Positions 21,088-23,100 of a DNA stretch of 23,100 nt are shown one piece after another. The DNA is taken from contig CAAEDN010000073.1 of NCBI GenBank assembly GCA_900754615.1, forward strand, positions 1 to 23,100, read 5' to 3'. The notes under the pieces were generated by a model that saw nothing but the letters and a program-made list of their open reading frames with translations, was not told the DNA's origin and did no database searches. The DNA comes from an uncultured Holdemanella sp. (lineage in GTDB: Bacteria > Bacillota_I > Bacilli_A > Erysipelotrichales > Erysipelotrichaceae). The position numbers and the translations under genes are program-made. The stretch's first letter is position 1; each line of letters opens with the position of its first letter.

Positions 21088-21456
21088 TTATTCCTCCATC
21101 AAGATTTCAAATAAATCTCTAATTTCATCCTTTGATAAATCATAAGATTTCGCTTTATCCAGTATCTTCTCTAAATCCTTTTGAATTTCAACTACACGCT
21201 GCTCATGTACCAAGCCAGGATTTACCCCCAACACAAACGAACCCTTACCTTGAACCGTTCTACATAAGCCATCCGCTTCTAATATGTCATATGCTTTTTT
21301 AACAGTTAAAGCCGATATTTTTAAATCTTTTGATAGACCACGAACACTCGGTAAAGCATCTCCTTCTTTTAACTTACCATCCACAATATTTTGTTTCACT
21401 TGATTCACAATCTGTTCATAAATAGGAATCATTGAACTATTATTGATAATAATCAT
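21088..21456 (-). CDS. GntR-family regulator, YtrA type
   Basis: The 122 residues start at the ATG at 21456 (GAAGGTGAT ribosome site); the longer frame to 21498 would run over the operator. The winged helix has PIYEQIVNQVKQNIVDGKLK (20 residues shown), GDALPSVRGLSKDL and TVKKAYDILEADGL, followed by the short C-terminal helical tail typical of the YtrA subfamily, with no large effector domain. First gene of the operon, expected to repress it and be relieved by an envelope signal. Confidence 0.92.
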   Translation of the reverse strand: MIIINNSSMIPIYEQIVNQVKQNIVDGKLKEGDALPSVRGLSKDLKISALTVKKAYDILEADGLCRTVQGKGSFVLGVNPGLVHEQRVVEIQKDLEKILDKAKSYDLSKDEIRDLFEILMEE

Positions 21457-21470
21457 TGTATCACCTTCTA

Positions 21471-21490
21471 TATAACAGTGTATAACAGTA
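21471..21490 (-). promoter_or_regulatory. Candidate operator of the GntR operon
   Basis: Two 10-bp direct repeats TATAACAGTG/TATAACAGTA (plus-strand reading) lie directly upstream of the GntR ribosome site. A TTTACA hexamer just upstream on the minus strand could be the -35. Confidence 0.45.
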
Positions 21491-21500
21491 TATATCACTT

Positions 21501-21533
21501 GTAAAGAAAAATATTAGGATAAAACTATCCTAA
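21501..21533 (-). terminator. Minus-strand terminator upstream of the GntR operon
   Basis: An 8-bp perfect stem TTAGGATA (21526-21533 read on minus)/TATCCTAA (21514-21521), GTTT loop, then TATTTTTCTTT on the minus strand only. No protein gene ends just upstream; the stem-loop repeats at 21550-21634 are the only thing it could terminate. Confidence 0.75.
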
Positions 21534-21549
21534 TTCAAATGTCATCGTT

Positions 21550-21634
21550 AAACTATAACGTGCATATAGAAACTAAGCCGTGCATTCAGCAAATTCTGCC
21601 CGCAGGTCGATGTTAAACTAAGCCGTGCATTTAG
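21550..21634 (-). repeat. Three 20-bp repeats, each able to form a stem-loop
   Basis: Copies begin at 21550, 21570 (directly abutting) and 21615 (25 bp later). In plus-strand reading each is AAACTA-(AGC or TAA)-CGTGCAT-(2)-AG. On the minus strand they pair as CTATA/TATAG, CTGA/TTAG and CTAA/TTAG around a conserved loop centred on TGCACG. The copies differ but keep pairing, including a G-U. Such short spaced repeats also resemble transposase-binding sites at the ends of IS21- or Tn7-like elements; a TG dinucleotide at 21540 could be a terminus. Confidence 0.75.
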
Positions 21635-21663
21635 CGAGACAGAACACAAACCGTTAAAGTAAG

Positions 21664-21707
21664 AACGGGTAATACTCACTTGAAACGGTAAAACTAAAAA
21701 CGGGTAA
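21664..21707 (+). repeat. 9-bp repeat AACGGGTAA
   Basis: Copies at 21664-21672 and 21699-21707, 35 bp apart and preceded by similar GTTAAAGTAAG/GTAAAACTAAA sequence. A third, inverted copy lies at 21968-21976 in the rhomboid terminator. No gene is seen between 21534 and 21770. Confidence 0.6.
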
Positions 21708-21770
21708 CGTAATCTAGAATTAGACTACAAAGACTACTTCTCGTGTTTGTTTAGAGTATTCTCTGAGTAA

Positions 21771-21807
21771 ACAAAAAAAACAAAGAAACGTATAAAGTCT
21801 CTTTGTT
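21771..21807 (-). terminator. Terminator of the CxxC peptide unit
   Basis: Minus strand AACAAAGA (21800-21807)/TCTTTGTT (21779-21786) is followed by a run of eight T. It lies just downstream of the tiny ORF. Confidence 0.8.
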
Positions 21808-21808
21808 C

Positions 21809-21901
21809 TTAGGCGTTCGAGATGTAATCACAGATATTCTTAGATGCAGGTGCTTTCGATGAAGGTCTTCTCTTTTTACAACTTGGACAAACCATCCTCA
21901 C
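21809..21901 (-). CDS. Tiny basic peptide with a CPSC knuckle
   Basis: A GTG at 21901 sits 5 nt after GGAGG; an ATG two codons later gives 28 residues beginning MVCPSCKKRRPSSKAPASKN and ending ICDYISNA. One CxxC and one later Cys suggest half of a zinc ribbon. The frame stays open upstream for about 20 codons without a start, so it could also be the C-terminal remnant of a transposon protein. A proper terminator follows, so the region is probably transcribed. Function unknown. Confidence 0.4.
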   Translation of the reverse strand: MRMVCPSCKKRRPSSKAPASKNICDYISNA

Positions 21902-21942
21902 AGAAACCTCCAAAACACTCCCAATAGTTAAATAGAAGACAT

Positions 21943-21973
21943 AAAAAAGTGGGTAAATTGATGAGGTTTACCC
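21943..21973 (-). terminator. Terminator of the rhomboid gene
   Basis: A GGGTAAA/TTTACCC stem (21967-21973 and 21951-21957 on the minus strand) is followed by ACTTTTTT. It lies 37 nt after the rhomboid stop. Confidence 0.75.
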
Positions 21974-22010
21974 GTTACTAGTTTTGTCTATACATCAACA
22001 AACTGAAAGT

Positions 22011-22625
22011 TTAGCGTGCTTTTTCTTTCACCATAAACCCTAACAAAAATCCCACAACAAATCCCATGAAATGAAATATTAAAGTAGACACGCCTAACAT
22101 ATTAGATAAAACAAAATAACCCATTAAATAGTAGAATCCTTTTTGCAATTTATATTCGTCCCATAATTCTCTATTTTTTACAAGCCAATTTGCAAGTACA
22201 CCTATGCAAGCAAATATTGCTGGTGAAGCTCCGTAATGATAGCCACTAGGATATAACACAATAAGTATGATACCAGCAAAAATTAAGCCAATATGATAAA
22301 CTAGTACAAACCATATTGTTCCAATCTTTTTTTCCAAATACAGGCCTACATACCATAATCCCAAAAGATTTGCTAATAAGTGCCATACGGCAGTCTGCGT
22401 ATATCCATATGTAATTAGACGAAATAGCTGAAAATCCATAAAAACAGTTGCATATGATACACTTGTATAATCAACTACCTTACCTCCGCCAGATAAGAAC
22501 ATCCAAAGCAAATTACAATCGGACACAAAAAAATTTGTTATAAAAACTATAACCATAATAACAATTGCTATTTTGCTAAATCTATTATATTTAATGTTAT
22601 TCTTCATAATATCATTTCCTTGCAT
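22011..22625 (-). CDS. Rhomboid-family intramembrane serine protease
   Basis: The 204 residues have about six membrane segments. Rhomboid signatures: TAVWHLLANLLGLWYVG (H82 and N86, the HxxxN oxyanion region), catalytic Ser134 in YHYGASPAIFACIG and catalytic His185 in FHFMGFVVGFLLG. The usual GxSG is GASP here, a tolerated variant, but it makes activity less certain. Two starts are possible: 22625 (AGGAG 7 nt upstream) or the ATG at 22607 (AAGGA). Cleaves membrane-protein substrates within or near the bilayer; the substrate is unknown. Confidence 0.85.
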   Translation of the reverse strand: MQGNDIMKNNIKYNRFSKIAIVIMVIVFITNFFVSDCNLLWMFLSGGGKVVDYTSVSYATVFMDFQLFRLITYGYTQTAVWHLLANLLGLWYVGLYLEKKIGTIWFVLVYHIGLIFAGIILIVLYPSGYHYGASPAIFACIGVLANWLVKNRELWDEYKLQKGFYYLMGYFVLSNMLGVSTLIFHFMGFVVGFLLGFMVKEKAR

Positions 22626-22689
22626 TCAATTTCTCCTATTTTCCATCAAACATATAAACTTATATCGTATCTCTCTTACAACTTCCGAT

Positions 22690-22932
22690 TTACATAAATC
22701 TGCTTATCAAATTATACGCTGTAACTGCATAGACAAAAATTGCTACACCTACAAATATTATAGCATCTTTCTTTGCCCCTTTATCATAACAATCCTTTGC
22801 ATTTGTCAATAAGGTTAATCCTATAAAAACAATCATAATTGGCATTGTAACATCATAGGAGATTATATTCATCAGTCCTAGAGAGGCAGAAATAATAGTT
22901 AAAACGGTAAATATTACTTTCCAAATACGCAT
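22690..22932 (-). CDS. Small three-helix membrane protein (possibly DUF3953-like)
   Basis: The 80 residues have hydrophobic segments at about 5-24, 28-43 and 57-75. NAKDCYDKGAKKDA forms a charged loop between the second and third. The pattern of a short protein with FIGLTLL, a charged turn and a last helix recalls DUF3953 proteins, but this is a guess. The ribosome site AAAGGAGG precedes the ATG by 7 nt. It lies between a rhomboid gene and an unknown gene on the same strand, with gaps of 64 and 30 nt, so the three may form one operon. Confidence 0.75.
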   Translation of the reverse strand: MRIWKVIFTVLTIISASLGLMNIISYDVTMPIMIVFIGLTLLTNAKDCYDKGAKKDAIIFVGVAIFVYAVTAYNLISRFM

Positions 22933-22962
22933 ACATAGTCCTCCTTTACAAACTTGAAGTTG

Positions 22963-23100
22963 TCATTCCAAAATCAGGACACCAGCGCAATCGGACATTT
23001 GTGTAAATGAAAGAACCGGAAAATCTTTTCTCAGTTCTTCAACGACAAAGTAGATTTCATCATTATCCCATGTGTCTCCTGCCTTCAATTTACACTGTTC
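22963..23100 (-). CDS. C-terminal end of an unknown protein (partial at window edge)
   Basis: An open minus-strand frame enters from the right edge and ends at TGA 22963-22965. The last 45 residues include KAGDTWDNDEIYFVVEEL, LRKDFPVLSFTQMSD and CAGVLILE. Codon use looks like real coding sequence, and it is followed after 30 nt by the small membrane protein gene with a strong ribosome site. The family cannot be judged from this fragment. Confidence 0.6.
   Translation of the reverse strand, partial: EQCKLKAGDTWDNDEIYFVVEELRKDFPVLSFTQMSDCAGVLILE

Noticed and set aside
21550..21707. CRISPR array
   Set aside because: Repeats are only 20 bp, two abut without a spacer, the count is three, and no cas genes are present.

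Overview
The window is AT-rich, densely packed bacterial DNA with strong AGGAGG-type ribosome binding sites, short intergenic gaps and many intrinsic terminators. Gene content (HrcA/CIRCE-controlled Hsp20, YtrA-type GntR/ABC operon, YolD plus UmuC-like polymerase, RelP/RelQ-like alarmone synthetase, TsaC without the Sua5 C-terminal domain) points to a Firmicute. A gut Erysipelotrichia-type organism is my best guess, but this is inference from style and content, not a match to a named genome.

Layout. 1-1000: a fragmentary LRR-like small gene, tRNA-Leu(TAG), a small unknown gene that looks leaderless, and a probable orphan + strand RNA. 973-2966: divergent tRNA-modification genes tsaC (-) and mnmE (+). 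2992-7189: a compact - strand operon of a small alarmone synthetase, two OmpR-type response regulators, one histidine kinase and an M24 peptidase. 7254-9030: an arylsulfate sulfotransferase with what look like two upstream promoters, both carrying TTAAG direct repeats a fixed 10 nt from the -10, with a hairpin/T-tract between them. 9046-11592: LURP-one-related protein, Hsp20 behind two tandem CIRCE-like sites, dipeptidase PepD, tRNA-Glu(CTC). 11640-13716: a 28-residue membrane peptide, then a - strand AraC / MazG-like / truncated HNH-family operon. 13780-13990: a second orphan + strand structured RNA candidate. 14014-16482: a - strand, stop-start-coupled operon of GNAT acetyltransferase, 54-residue basic protein, UmuC-like polymerase and YolD. 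16521-19696: MacB-like ABC exporter and divergent TetR regulator. 19693-21456: GntR/ATPase/permease operon. 21500-21980: gene-poor patch with three 20-bp repeats that form stem-loops, a 9-bp repeat, a tiny CxxC peptide gene and three - strand terminators; this may be a decayed transposon end. 22011-23100: rhomboid-like membrane protease, a small membrane protein, and the C-terminal end of an unknown gene.

Most interesting. (1) The operon pairing a (p)ppGpp synthetase with two response regulators but one kinase. One regulator has lost the usual winged-helix ending. (2) A repeated promoter design, TTAAG-N10-(-10 hexamer), in front of this operon and twice in front of the sulfotransferase, which suggests a local regulon. 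(3) Four places where promoter- or terminator-like signals bracket structured, apparently non-coding DNA. All assignments come from reading sequence motifs; no search or folding program was run.
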